Shown here piece by piece: positions 11,310 through 23,587 of a stretch of DNA of 64,000 bases; the stretch's first letter is position 1, and every line of letters begins with the position of its first letter. The notes under the pieces are model-generated. The model saw only the letters and a program-made list of their open reading frames with translations. It was not told where the DNA came from and ran no database searches. The DNA lies in contig NC_051075.1 of assembly GCF_004664715.2 (NCBI RefSeq), positions 90,371,709-90,435,708 of the forward strand, given 5' to 3'. The DNA is from Peromyscus leucopus (Eukaryota; Chordata; Mammalia; Rodentia; Cricetidae). The position numbers and the translations under genes were made by a program.

Positions 11310-13435
11310 GTAAGTCCAAACATTCATCTCTATTTCCTAAAATAAGTGTAAAGTAAAATATGGATTATTGTGCTTAGCTTAGTTATAAAGCATACTACCA
11401 CGTGGTAGAAGATGAAGGAAGGTCACAAAGTATTTAAAAGTCCTGAAGAACACGTTTGGCACCAGACAGCCCAAGTTGCAATGTCATGCATGTTATATGT
11501 TCCACCTGTAGAGATGTGCAGAGGCAAAAATGGTCTGTGGAAATTTTTCCCGCAAGGGGAACCACACCTGAGGATGGGAGAACAGTATTGTTCCAGCTAT
11601 TTGTCTCCATAGACTTGAACGTAGTCCCTATAGATGGATGTGGTTAAAGTTTGGCCAGCACTCACACAGAGTCAATAGGAAGCCTTTTCACCGTGAGCTC
11701 CACTCTGAGCAAGAGCAAATCAAACAGTGGAGAGCCAGAGAAACACAGCCTTAGGTTAACTATGTCTAAAAAAGGTTGTTTGAGCATCCACCTACACATA
11801 AAGGTCATGATGGACCCATCAACCAGACAGCCATGTTGAACACGAAGCCTAGTAGAAACCTCCTTAAGACATAGTAGGCAGGTGTATAGTGAGCCTGAGT
11901 CGGGATACAGTGATTTCCACCCCAGTCAGTGTGAGGTGGCATAAAAGGACATTAGCCACAGTCCCTTTCTTGAGCAAGACTGTGAAAGAGAGTTACAAGC
12001 ACTGCTGTAACTGCTGTGGAGAGGACAGAGGGATAGCCATGGCAGCCTGGGGATGACTCTTCTCAGTCAGACTTGAGGTATAGACACCACAATGTCCAAG
12101 GAGCTGTCAGTAAGGAGCATTTCCTTCACAAAGACCTGAATAAGAAAGAGAAACAAAAACTCCTGAGGTAAAGGACAAAACAGAGATAGAATCAGCACAA
12201 GATACATTTGAGAAAAAGAAAAGTCAGCGCCTAGCAGGAGGTAAGTTTGGAGAGACTGTGGAGATGGGTTTCCAGGGCGCAGAGGGCCATACAAGAGACT
12301 GGACTGTACTAAGAGGAATGGCAAGAGCTTGTCTTATTCGGATGTACAGCTTAGGAAAGTATTCAACTGTTTTGTAAGATTGACTGACATGGTAGGAGCA
12401 ACTCAGAGTCCATGCTCCTTAGACCTCTGCTTTTCAGTTTTGCTAAAACGTAAATGTGATGCCTTCGAAAAGAATACTCAGATTTGACCAACGAGATGCA
12501 TGGTGGCTTATAATTTGGTTTTCTAGTCAATTGGGACCTTCCACCCACAACCAGAAAGCTTTATCTAATCTTTAAAATCATGCCAGTGCTGCTCACAGGT
12601 ATAGACTCCTTAGTATGAATGAGTTCTTTGTTTTCTAACATACTATGACCCAGCCCGTTCCCTCATCCTCCAGTCACATGCTTTCCAACCCTCTGACTTG
12701 ACTCTTGGTGGTCTGAAAACACTCATAAAAATAACACAGCAACCAGCAGTCTACCAAGCAACTAAACTCCCCAGGCAGCCTCTACTTCCATGAGCCTAAT
12801 TCTTGCACCCTCCAGCCCTCCTTGAGCTCCCTTTGGACATCTAAATGTTAGAGTCAGCAATAGAATTCTCAGTCCCTTCTGTCCAAACCTGCAGCTGCTT
12901 CTCCATACTTCCTGTTGTAGATCTTGGCACAGCATTAATCTAATGACCAAAGCCAATCAAGTAAGGTCAGCACTGATCCTTCATGTCCTCATCATGACCA
13001 AAGCTCATTCTCCGTTATGGCTGCTCTCATGCCCGGGCTTCTCATCCTACTAGCCTTCTCATACAACCTTGCAAGATGCTTCTAGTGTTACACCTCAGAT
13101 GAGACTTCCTATAACTCAGTAGTATATCTATATGGTCTACAATGAACTATGGAAATTACTCAATAACTTCTTAAGGCCATCTTAATTTAATGGTGTAATA
13201 GAAATAGTATGAAGGACTTACCTATCTTGGAGGCATGCTGATAATTATGTTTACCTGTCCTTACCTGTACAACCAGAGGATCACATTGGCTCAAAGGAAT
13301 GGGTAGTGGGGAAAAGTAGTTCCACCTGCACTCCAGAGGAATTGATGAGTTAGGACCATTTCAAGGTGACACAGGCTGCCAGTGTGTCCCCATGTGTGCT
13401 AGTATAGAGACTTGCTGAAATACATTTGGTTATTA

Positions 13436-13832
13436 ACCTCATTACATACCCTTCATTATCAGCTTGACAAACCCTAGAGTCAGCTGAAAGAAGAAGCCTC
13501 TGATGAGGAATTATCTGCATCAAACTGACCTGTGAGCATGTCTGTGGAGGATTGTCTCAATCACAAATTGAAGTACGAGGACCTAGCCCACTGTGGGAGG
13601 CACTATCCTTAGGCCAGTGGTTCTGGGCTATATAAGAAAACTAGCTGAGTATGAGCCTGTGAATGAGCTAGCAAGCAGTGTTCCTTCTTGGTTTCTACTT
13701 TCAAGATGCTGCCATGACTTCCCTCAGTGATGGACTGTTCTGTGGAAGTGTAAGCCGAATAAATAATTTCCTCCTCTCAGTTGCTTTCCATCAGTGTTTT
13801 ACCACAACAGAAAGAAAATTAGAGCAATTATC
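13436..13832 (+). repeat. Interspersed repeat, near full length, family not assigned
   Basis: Runs from CATTATCAGCTTGACAAACC through GCCCACTGTGGGAGGCACTA to CTGCCATGACTTCCCTCAGT, GATGGACTGT and a final TAAGCCGAATAAATAATTTC. The last part recurs at 3120-3240. The layout, with TATATAAGA at 13630 and AATAAA near the end, suggests an LTR-type element, but I cannot name it. Confidence 0.6.
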
Positions 13833-13852
13833 TTTACTTAAAAAGAAGTACC

Positions 13853-14010
13853 AATCCCAGGGTAGTGACCCACTCCTTTAATCCCAGCACTCAGGAGGCA
13901 GAAGCAAATAGACCTTTGTGAGTTCAAGGCCAGCCTGGTCTACATAGTGAGTTCTAGGACAGCCAGGGCTATGTAGTGATAACCCATCTCAATAAAACAA
14001 AAAAAAAATT
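13853..14010 (+). mobile_element. B1 SINE
   Basis: 7SL-derived B1 features in order: CCTTTAATCCCAGCACTCAG, GAGTTCAAGGCCAGCCTGGT, CTACATAGTGAG, CAGCCAGGGCTATGTAG and an A-rich tail. Confidence 0.95.
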
Positions 14011-14756
14011 CCAGTTTTAGACAATATAATTAGTAAATATAATATGTATCCAAAAATATAAAACCTTATCTTTGAAATAGTTAAATTAGAAATGCTACAA
14101 GTAAAACTTTCTTTAGCTTTGATCAGAAGCTTATTAATCATAGATTTTTAATTTCATACTCAGTCCAAAAGAAGTAACCCTAAATTCTGAGATTCTATCA
14201 TCAAAAAGTAGCCCAAGATCAATCAATTAATATTTTATGATTTTCATAGCCAGTGGGAATAAGAATCTTCTGAGCAAGAATTTTTGTTAATTTGACTTTC
14301 AAAAAATAGATATAGTTCACCTATCATATAATCTACCCACTTAGAGTATATATAATTCAGTAGTTCCTGCTATTTTACACTTGTAAACATTTTCAGGAAG
14401 GCACATGTAGTAACATAGGGGAATAACTTGGATTATGTATCTTCTATTAGACAGGGCTTTATGTTGTATTCAGAAAACCTTAGTAGAAACTAGTATATGC
14501 ATTTGTGTGAGAGAAGTTCTAAAAAGGACAACCTTGAACAAAGAACCCTAAGGATAAAGCCAGAGTCCTTCACTATTGCAGCTGAGCACTTGAGGGAGGC
14601 AATGAAAGATTGGAGAGTCGAGGCACAAAATGCTGAAAGCTTAATCACTTCCTAGCATATGAGTTTGAGCAATTAGCACACAAACTCTAATCACTAACTT
14701 CTTTTCTAGGAAATGCTTGGTAATAATAGGTTAGTAGTTGCTGTAAAGATAAAATA

Positions 14757-14794
<38 letters not shown>

Positions 14795-14950
14795 CACATG
14801 CATGTGAGGAGTGCCCCAAGAGGCCAAAAGTGGGCATCAGATTCTCAGTAGCTAGAGTTACAAGTAGCTTTGAGCTGCCCATTGTATGTGCTGGGAACTG
14901 AACCCAAGTCCTCTGGAAGAGCAACAGATGTTGAACCCTCTCTCCAGCCT
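14757..14950 (-). mobile_element. B2/B3 SINE, reverse orientation, tail as (GT)n
   Basis: The tail is a (GT)n run at 14757-14792 (CA on the element's own strand). The head, on the minus strand, is GGCTGGAGAGAGGGTTCAAC. CCCAAGTCC / GGAAGAGCAAC blocks lie between. Confidence 0.9.
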
Positions 14951-15689
14951 TAAAATGAGTCTTTAAATACCTTGCAATCTCACAAGCATGGTGCTTATGG
15001 AAGGAGAATATTTCAGTCACCATACAAGGGATGAAAGACTCCTCAGAATTTCCCAGGGTCTGTCAGGAGTCAGTTACAGTGGAGGATGTTACAGATCTAT
15101 AACAATCTGGCATTCTCTCTCCCCTTTTTCAACCTAATAACTGTCTTCAAGAAACATCTCCATCTCCTTATTACATTGCATGAATAACAATTACTAGAGA
15201 AAACCGAGGACCAAGAGCATCTCAAGAATTCAAGGTATATACTTAAAGACAGTTCCCCAGGCAGGCTCTTTTGCATGTTGTTATTCTGCCTGCTTGCCTC
15301 ATAAAACATTGTTAAAATTAATTGACTGTGGAGCACTGCTTCAAGCCACTGACCTAGACAGGCTGTGTTGTTCTTACATAATTTGCCTTGTGGTCAAAGT
15401 GTCTGAGTATGACTTGTGAGCGGCTCAGATGGCATCAGGTTGACAAAACAGAGCTGGCTAGGACCTAAGGACTGGATGCTTTGGAGAACAGATTTTTGTC
15501 CTTACTACATGAACTCATCAGCTTCTAATTAAAAGATAAAACAACTTTATTCCTGTCTTTGCTCAGCCTGTTTGAGGCAATGCATTTTGTGTTCCCGGTT
15601 GGCATAAATCACCTTTCAAATTCAATATGCAATAATGATGTAATTGATGCAGATGTAATACTTGTTGAGTGGAGCCTTGTTGTCAGAAG

Positions 15690-15990
15690 ACTCTTGTTGT
15701 CCTGACAAAACACTAGACTTAAGCAACATGAGAGAGGAATGGTTTATCTTGACTCATACTCCAAAGGATTCAGGCCATCATGGCGGGTAAGTATGACAGA
15801 GCAGAGTACTCACATCATGACTTCCAGGAAGCAGAGAGAGAGAATGAGGAGTTGGTCTTGCCTGTTGCTTAATACTCCCTGAAGAAACCCTCAAGAGCAC
15901 AACCAGAGGTGTACTTCCCTAATCCCTGCCTCTGTTTCAATCTGGTCAGCCAAGGTTAAGCTTCTCATGAAAACACGAGGAAAGAAATAC
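15690..15990 (+). repeat. Rodent interspersed repeat, MaLR-like (group 2)
   Basis: AGGAATGGTTTATCTTGACT, GATTCAGGCCATCATGGCGG and GAAGCAGAGAGAGAGAATGA resemble the layout of the copy at 45993-46352 and of MaLR LTRs in general. Assignment tentative. Confidence 0.5.
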
Positions 15991-16499
15991 AGGAAGAGAA
16001 AGGTGTTCAGATCGGATGTCTGACCTCATGCTGGAATGCAGTTGGTCTATGGGGTTCCTTCCAAATATCTTCGGAGAGAGCAGAGTCAGGCCAAGTTTGA
16101 ATCTGGGGCACTATTACTCTCTGTTGGGTGCATTTTGTTAAATGTACCAAACCTCAGTTTCCGCATTTGCATACTGACTACATAAAGTGTTAAAAATGAA
16201 GCAACAGGCAAGCTTGGGAGCGAGGGGAAGAGGTGCCCGGCAGTTAGTAAGTACTCAACAAATGTTTATTGATAACCATTATGGTTTGCTAAGCAAGAAT
16301 TAGACATCTGAATGCCTAGATATACATGTTAGTGAAATGTCTGACCAGTCAGAAAATCAATGGACATGGTGTTTGTCGTTGTATTAATTAAACTTGGCTG
16401 CCTGGAGTTCTTAAACCTGGCTGCTTCCTATGTGTTGTAACACAGACCTGTGTCTTCAGAGTTGTTAAGCAGCAACTTTTGCAGAATCCTAAGATAGGA

Positions 16500-16636
16500 G
16501 TCAGGCGTTCAGGGTGAGGTGTTGGGGGGACAGATGTTAGGGTTCAGATGTTAGGGACCAGGTGTTAGGGGGCCAGACACTGAGTGTCAGACATTAGCGG
16601 TCAGGATGAGGTGTTAGGTCCAGATGTTAGAGAAGG
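16500..16636. repeat. Imperfect CAGATGTTAGGG minisatellite
   Basis: About eight diverged copies of a 10-16-bp unit built on CAGATGTTAGGG / CAGGTGTTAGGG, with some units ending in runs of G. Confidence 0.85.
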
Positions 16637-17903
16637 TCTACAGAATTCAAGTAGTTTCTAAACAACGCTTATATGAAAAACTGCTTAGGATTCCTGAAAA
16701 CATTGATTCTGAAAGAGATTGTGGCTGAGCTTCAAGTTGTATTGGGAAATACATCCATACTTGATAGTAACAAGGGTAAGGAACAAATTCTGATGTTTCT
16801 TCCAAATTCACCACATTCTCTGAGCAGTGCCTGAGCTAGGAGCTGAAAGAAGTCATGCCCACGGCCTTGATCCTCCTTACTGGGGGGTGGGGAGGAGGTC
16901 ACTGAAAAGAAATCAGTTTGTCTAAGAACTATTTTATTAAATTGGCCTGGGCAGGGAATAAATTTTTTAATTACAATGCACAAGACACAATCAACTTTTC
17001 ACCTGGCCTGAGTCTCCTTGATCAAGGTTGTTTACTTTCAGTCTGTGCAGGAAGCATGTGAGAATCTCATGTTTTAGGGTGAATTTACTTGGGCTAGGAG
17101 GGGCTCTTCTTCATCTCTGTGTCATGAGGTGGTGCTGAGGGGCTGGGTAGCAGTGGTCCTCAACAGTGCAGATGAAAGTAAAAGCTGAGTTTTACCATTG
17201 TATGTCTTAATTACCAGTGATGATTGTCAATTCCTTAGGCATCCATTGGACATTACAGGTTGTTGAGGCTTCTCATACTGCCAGTTCTGTTTTTCAGCAT
17301 CATGTGTAGCTGTTTCCATTAACACGTATGCACACCTTCCAAGGACAGTCTTCCTTCAGCTTATAACCAGTTGCATAGTCAATACTGTGCAAAGGTCTTA
17401 CTCCCCTCTCATCTATGTTGGCTGATTTCTGGGAGAAGGCTCCTCTCCAAACACTGCTACCACCATGATTATCAATTGTCCCAAATATGGATCTCAGGTC
17501 ACTTTAAAGAACTTAAGTGTATTACTATTGGTCTTGTGACCACAAAGATAATGACATCAGAAAGGCATGGTCTGCCTTTGTCTTAGAAAGAGTGTCTGCC
17601 ATGCTGCCCCATAAGTTTTCCTTGCTTCTCCTCCAGTAATCTCAGACCTGGTCTACCTCATGTTAGTAATTTCACAGCCTCTATCACTCTGGTTTAGTTG
17701 CTCATCCTTAGGATAACCACCTAATACACAACAACCCATTCTACATTAGCAGGAATCATGTGGAACACACGGTAGAACTCTCCCTTAATGACATGAAGCC
17801 AAATTGCAACCATCAAACAGATATCACGGGCTAGCCAATAAAATCCACTGTCAGGTGATATGGTCTCAAATTTTGGAAACATCTATTAACTTCTCTGTGG
17901 TAG

Positions 17904-18120
17904 GAGTGCAGAGATGGCTCTGTGGTTAAGAGCAATTGCTGCTCTTGCAGAGGACCAAAGTTTGATTCCCAGCACCCACATCAGGCAGCTCACAAGCACC
18001 TGTAACTCCAGATCCAGAAGCTCTGATGCCTTATTCTGGCTTCTGCAGACACTTGCACTCACATTCATAGACATGCACATAGATCCAAAACTAAAAATAA
18101 AAACCTTTATTTAAAAACAA
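17904..18120 (+). mobile_element. B2 SINE
   Basis: GCAGAGATGGCTCTGTGGTT, AAGAGCAATTGCTGCTCTTG, GATTCCCAGCACCCACATCA, TGTAACTCCAGATCCAGAAG, TTCTGGCTTCTGCAGACACT, A-rich tail with AATAAA. Confidence 0.95.
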
Positions 18121-19455
18121 ATCCCCCAGTATCACTTGATGGTAAACTAAGGATCCACGAGAGTGGGTATTGAAGCACAAGCAGATCACTGTCTTGAGGC
18201 AAACTGCTTTCGCTGGTTTCCATGTTCCTTCCCCCCACCCCACCCTACTCTTCTTTAGTGCCTTTCCTTCAGCGCCTGGAAAACTCAGGACCTCCCAGAC
18301 ATAAAGCTATTTGGAACATTGTGATCCAGAAGAATTGAAATACAAATTAAGTAGGGAAAATACTTGAATTATAGCTGAGAAGTGGAAATAGCAATGGACC
18401 CTACCACACCATGAGTGAGCAGAAAATGTCTATGTGGAAATAAACATAAAAGAAACCAAAAGGGTAACTGTAATTGATGCTGTCACCCACCCTCGGTTTC
18501 TTCCTTCCTAAACATATCTTTTTAGAATGAGAGAGACTTGTTTCATCCTTGCTCCTAAGGAAATCATCAGGATTGGCCTGCACTTGGGAGGACAGACCTT
18601 TCACAGAGTAAATCCACTTCACAGTTTCCTCCTCTGAAAGTTGTATCCTCCCTCCTGCTTCCTGGCCCTCCTTGTCATTAAATCGAAACTTCTTGCTTTT
18701 TTCCTGGAGTAGGCAGGCAGGATAAACAATGTGTGTGATTAATTTAGTGACTGTCAATGGAGATGTTTGGCCTTCAGGTCACAGGAAAGCAAAACAGAGG
18801 TCCAGGAGGACCTGCAATGCTGCTGTCTACCTGAACCTTTACCTGGCCACCATTCACCTTATTAACTAGTTCAGCAAAAGATAATTAAATTATTATGACC
18901 CACATGATATCAGAGTAAGTACATAATTAACCCATTTTCTCCGGGTCCAAAGAAAAGATAATAAAAAAGCAAATACAAGACTAAACTGATATCTCAGACT
19001 ATGAATGTCTCTCTCAATAGTAGTATAAGCAAATCCTTTTGTTGAGCATCCCCTTGTATTCTAAAATTATGCAGTGGCCCATGAATCTGCTTTCCACATT
19101 GTTGAGTTTAGCAGAATCCCAAGCAAATAGAAATGAGTTTCTAGAACTCCTGTGAGCTCTTCTATAGACCTGACAGGTCCCACATTGTCTGTTCAGATAC
19201 TTTTCTTTGTGGTCTGGTCAATATCTAAAAAGTGCATGAAGGTCTTGATGGATGTTTCCCTTCTGCCTCTCAGGCTGTAACAAGACAGTCCTAGCTATAG
19301 CTCATGCACTCTGGGTCTACTTGGTTTTGAAAGGAAGAGCAATGAATACTAACAGTGCAGAGTTTTGTCTAATTTTGTATCCTGGTCCCTTGTACTCCAC
19401 AAAAACACTGAGTTTTCTGGAATTTTCCATTTGAGATGTTATTTGAACTTAAATC

Positions 19456-19496
19456 CCAGAGCTGGAGAGATGACTTAGCAGTGAAGAACACTTGCT
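19456..19496 (+). mobile_element. B2 SINE, 5' part (split by L1)
   Basis: AGAGCTGGAGAGATGACTTA, then AGAACACTTGCT. It resumes at 20046 after an L1 insertion that duplicated GAACACTTGCT. Confidence 0.9.
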
Positions 19497-20045
19497 ACAG
19501 GATGCAGAGATCCACAGCCAAACATTAGGCAGAGCTTGAGGAACCCCACAGAAGAGGGGGAGGAAGGATGATAGGAGCCAGAGAGGTTGAGGACACCATG
19601 AGAATGCAAACCACATAATCAACTAACAGAGGCTCATAAGGGCTCAAAGACTGATACAAAAACCACAGAGCCTGTATGGGTCTGAGCTAGGTCCTCTACA
19701 TATGTTATGGTTATGTAGCTTAGTGTTCTTGTGGAATGTCTAACAGTGGGGATGGGGATGTCTCTGACTCTTTTGCCTGTTCTTGGGACCCTTTTCCTCC
19801 TAGTGGGTTGCTTTTTCCAGCCTTGATATGAGGGTTTATGCCTAGTCTTGTTGTCACTTGCTATGCTGTGTTCAGTTGATATCTTAGGGAGGCCTTTTCT
19901 TATCTGAAGGGAAATGGAGGAGGAGTGGATCTGGGGGAGAAGGGAAGTGGGGGAAGGAACTGGGAGGAGTGGAAGGAGGAAATTGCAGTTGGGATGTAAT
20001 GTATGAGAGAGAGAGAAAGAGAGAGGGAGTTGTGTATATACATAT
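19497..20045 (+). mobile_element. 5'-truncated L1 inserted in a B2, 11-bp TSD
   Basis: Begins ACAGGATGCAGAGATCCACA, CAAACATTAGGCAGAGCTTG (3' ORF2/UTR of rodent L1). It runs through the G/A-rich 3' UTR (GGAGGAGTGGATCTGGGGGA) and ends in a degenerate GAGAGA tail. The direct repeat GAACACTTGCT flanks it at 19486-19496 and 20046-20056. Confidence 0.9.
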
Positions 20046-20265
20046 GAACACTTGCTGTTCTTGCAAAAGACCTAAGATTGCTTCCCAGCACCTATATCAG
20101 GCAACTCATAGCTCCCTATAACTTCAGTTCCAGGGGATCTAACTCCCTCTTCTGGCCTCCAGAGGCACTGTGTGCTCATGGCCCATATATAGACAAGCAA
20201 GCAAAAGCTATGTCTGCACACATACAAATTAATTAATTGGTTAATTTTTATAAAAAAGCATTTAA
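20046..20265 (+). mobile_element. B2 SINE, 3' part (continuation of 19456-19496)
   Basis: Continues CACTTGCTGTTCTTGCAAAA, then CTTCCCAGCACCTATATCAG, AACTTCAGTTCCAGGGGATC, TTCTGGCCTCCAGAGGCACT and an A/T-rich end. Confidence 0.92.
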
Positions 20266-20429
20266 ATTATTAACTCAAATTTCCCTCTTGAAGTGGTCAC
20301 TGCTGGAAGGCCACCACCTTCCTTTGTCTTTCACATGTTAAGAACCCAGGACACTTCAAGGCAAGGAGCTGGGCTCTCTTACTCTGTCCCTTATACAGCT
20401 GACCTACTTTACTAACTAACCGGTTCACT

Positions 20430-20560
20430 AGTTATGCTAGTTGATGTTCATTGTCAACTTGATGTGATTTAGGATCATCATGAAAATGCACCTCCTTTAG
20501 GTGGCTTTGGTCAAGCATTTTGTCACAGCAATAAACAAAGCCACTGACATGCTGGCTTAT
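20430..20560 (+). repeat. Interspersed repeat fragment, family not assigned
   Basis: GTTGATGTTCATTGTCAACT, TGATGTGATTTAGGATCATC and CAAGCATTTTGTCACAGCAA resemble the two ends of the repeat at 13436-13832. Probably a short or internally deleted copy. Confidence 0.5.
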
Positions 20561-21339
20561 CATCTTAGTGGGATCATCTCTTCAAAAAGAACAAGCTGAA
20601 CAGACGGCTTCCACGCCACCGAAATCGTAAATGAGAAACTCTCCGCTCAGACTGCTGAAAAGCTTAACGAGAGTACATCAGTCACCGATCGTGTGACCTT
20701 TTATCCCACAGCACGTAAATATGGATTGTCTCTGTCAATTCAGTAGGATCAGAGCTCCTGGTTAGGATCTTGGGAGTTATAATCAAGATCCCATCCAGGG
20801 CTGTCTGCTGCATGGCTGACTAGCTAGAGGATGCTGTAGGTGGTCAAGCCATCTGGCTGTTGACAGAGACCTCAGTTCTCAGCAGTAACCTCACCTAAAC
20901 TGCTGGACTGTCATTGAGTCTCAGCAGCTAGCTGATCCCAGCTGTCATGCTAGGCTAGACATAACATGGGTACAAAGCTGCACCTCATCACTTCTGCAGT
21001 ACTTTATTGGTTACACAGTTCAGTGGTCCACGTGGGAGAGAATGCTAAGTTGTCTGACATTACATTTGTTCCGTGAATTCCTCCTACATTTCCAGTGTCT
21101 GTAGAACCACACAAATTACTTCTCTTCTACCTCCAAAATGTAACCGCTCCTCCCCTTCCCTTCCCCTCCATTCCCTCCAGCCAGTTCCAGCCACAACCCC
21201 TCCACTTTGCTGTCTCAAGAAGCCCTGAGTAATTAGCACATTTCCATTCTTGCTGTTCTGTAACTCATTAGCTACTAGTGTGCAGATTGACGGCCATCAA
21301 TTTAAATGAGCTCAGTCTAGTACCACTTCCTTTTTTCTT

Positions 21340-21438
21340 GCACAGGCAGGATTAGAACTCCTGTGTAGCCTAGGATGGGTTTGAACTCTACCTCGGCCTT
21401 CTGGGTGCTGGACTTACAGGCTCTTCCCACCATGTACA
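21340..21438 (-). mobile_element. B1-related SINE fragment, reverse orientation
   Basis: TGTGTAGCCTAGGATGGGTT, TGAACTCTACCTCGGCCTTC and TGGGTGCTGGACTTACAGGC are the inverted B1 body. The left arm is partial. Confidence 0.8.
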
Positions 21439-21951
21439 GCCCTGCCGCCTCCTCCTCCTCCTCTGCAGCTGACTTTTTCTCCCTGGGTTCCCTCTTCTGT
21501 GTTCCTGCATGGAGATGCCATCTTTCTCTGGAGTCTGAACCCTTAAAGCATTTATAAGAATGAAATGAGACAGTCTCAGGGTCCTTGAGGATTTTTACAG
21601 TCGATACACCCTTCACCATAATCCAAATTTAGATTTCCAACTTTGTGGACAGAAATCTGTTCCCATCAGCCATCATGCCGTCTTGCCATGCCAGCGGTAG
21701 TGTAGACTTTGAATAGGTGAACCTTGTGGTGTGTAAATTGTAGCTTAATGCAGTTGTTATAAAAAGTAATTTGGCAATAGAATTTTATACAAATCTTTTT
21801 TTAACTGTTAAGATTAAGAGAAGAATGGAAGAAATTCTGGGAATAACAGTTTAAAGCATGATTGTTTTATCAACCTCCATAGTCCCTGCATCTTATGTAG
21901 TAAGTACAGTAGCAGGAGCAGTAGAGTAGTCACCGTCATCATCATCATTAT

Positions 21952-22165
21952 TATGAGACAGGGTCTCATGTGGTCCAGGCTAGACTCAAATTCGCTATAC
22001 AGTTGAAGATGACCTTGAACTTCTGATCCTCCTGCCTTCATCCCCTGAGCACTAGGATTACAGGCATGTTCTACCATACCTAGTATATTCAGGGCTAGAG
22101 ATTGAACCCAGAGCTTCATGTATGTTAGGCAAGTGATCTACCAACTAAGGTACATTCCCAGCCAA
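21952..22165 (-). mobile_element. B4-type composite SINE (B1 plus ID-like part), reverse orientation
   Basis: GAGACAGGGTCTCATGTGGT and CTTCTGATCCTCCTGCCTTC, then GAGCACTAGGATTACAGGCA (B1-derived), followed by AGATTGAACCCAGAGCTTCA and GTAGATCACTTGCC on the minus strand (ID-like). Confidence 0.85.
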
Positions 22166-22723
22166 ATGATCCCTCCTTTATCATTTTATCCATTATTTCT
22201 TCACACCATAACAGGTAATTATTATTCATGATCTATAGAAGGCAACTCGTTGTAAAGAAACTATGGCACCTGGAATACATTTATCATTAAAATGTTAGCT
22301 TTTCCATCCTCTTTGTATTGAGTCTCAGCTTTCACTTACAAGTTAAGTTTTTTTTGTGTGTGCTCATTTTGTATCCTCATTAGATTATTAAGCTGCCCAA
22401 CATCTTATGAAGTGATTCAGTATTAAACAGGACTAACAGAAATTAAGGTGCCCAGAGGTTAAATGGCTTGTCAGACCTTATTCCCTATGCCAAGTTAAAA
22501 GTGTGAAGAGTTATCTTGTTTAAATTTGTGCTAACTGAATAAAACTGTTTGCATGGGGATTTGAATTTCATTTTCTGTCCATTATAGGGAAGACATAACC
22601 CTTGAGGTTAATAGCTGCACTCAATGTTCATTATAAGCTAAGAACATTGGGAAGCAGAATAAGCATGCTGAGTGACAGAGAGCTCTCATCCATCTCCACC
22701 AGGAGGGCATGGCATTTGGTGAC

Positions 22724-23284
22724 TGTGGTGGTATTGTGTTCACCAAAATATTGTGTACTCTAATAAATTTATCTGGGGTCAGAGAACAGACAGCCACTAG
22801 ATACAAAGGCTAGAAAATGGTGGCACTCACACCTTTAATCCTAGCATTCCAGAGATAGAAATCCTTCTGGATCTCTGTGAGTTCAAGGCCACACTGGAAA
22901 TAGCCAAGCATGGTGACACACACCTTTAATCCCAGAAAGCCAGCCTTTAATCCCAGGGAGTGGTGGTAGACAGCAAAAAGATATATAAGGCGTGAGGACC
23001 AGAAACTAGAAGCTTTTGGCTGGTTAAGATTTTGGCCTGGTTAAGCATTTGGCTGGTTAAACATGTGGCTGGTTAAGCATTCAGGCTTTTGAGCAGTAAT
23101 TCAGCTGAGACCCATTCCAGATGAGGACTCAGAGTCCTCCAGTCTGAGGAGACAAGACCAGCTGAGGATCTGGCGAGGTGAGATAGCTGTGGTTTGTTCT
23201 GTCTCTCTGATCTACCAGCATGGACCCCAATAACTCGCCTCAGGTTTGATTTTATTAATAAGAACTTTTAAGATTCCTGCTACA
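22724..23284 (+). mobile_element. Solo LTR, ERV class II-like, with 6-bp TSD
   Basis: 561 bp with TG...CA ends (TGTGGTGGTA ... CCTGCTACA), flanked by GGTGAC at 22718-22723 and 23285-23290. A TATA-like ATATATAAGG lies at 22981. The first third carries two B1-like segments (CACACCTTTAATCCTAGCAT; GTGAGTTCAAGGCCACACTG; CACACACCTTTAATCCCAG). Around 23018-23085 there are four GGC(C)TGGTTAAG repeats. The ends are partly inverse to each other (TAATAAA near both). Related to the LTR at 28161. Orientation is inferred from the TATA-like motif. Confidence 0.85.
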
Positions 23285-23587
23285 GGTGACTGTATTTGGA
23301 TCTCTGGTGTAGCTAAGGAAGCAGTAGTGCTTGGGTTTGGACAGACCTTGTCCACTTAGTGAGGAGCACTTCCTGTGGGAATTTTGGAAAGTATAAATCA
23401 TATTGCAAGTTCTCCTTGGAGAAATGCTGGGCAGAGGGGTGCTGTTTAAGGGGGTAAATTGCATGAAGTTTGTGTTTCCTATTGCCTTTGCAAATGAAGT
23501 AATTTTGAAAAAGTCTACTCAAGGTAGAAGATTGCAGACAAATCTAGCTTTCATTTTTGGTGAATGTTTGTTTTTGTTAATTTTCTT

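Noticed and set aside
20575..20740. CpG-containing patch (CCACCGAAATCG, CTCCGCTC, CACCGATCGTG) as a CpG island
   Set aside because: Only a handful of CpG within 170 bp and moderate GC content, far below island level.
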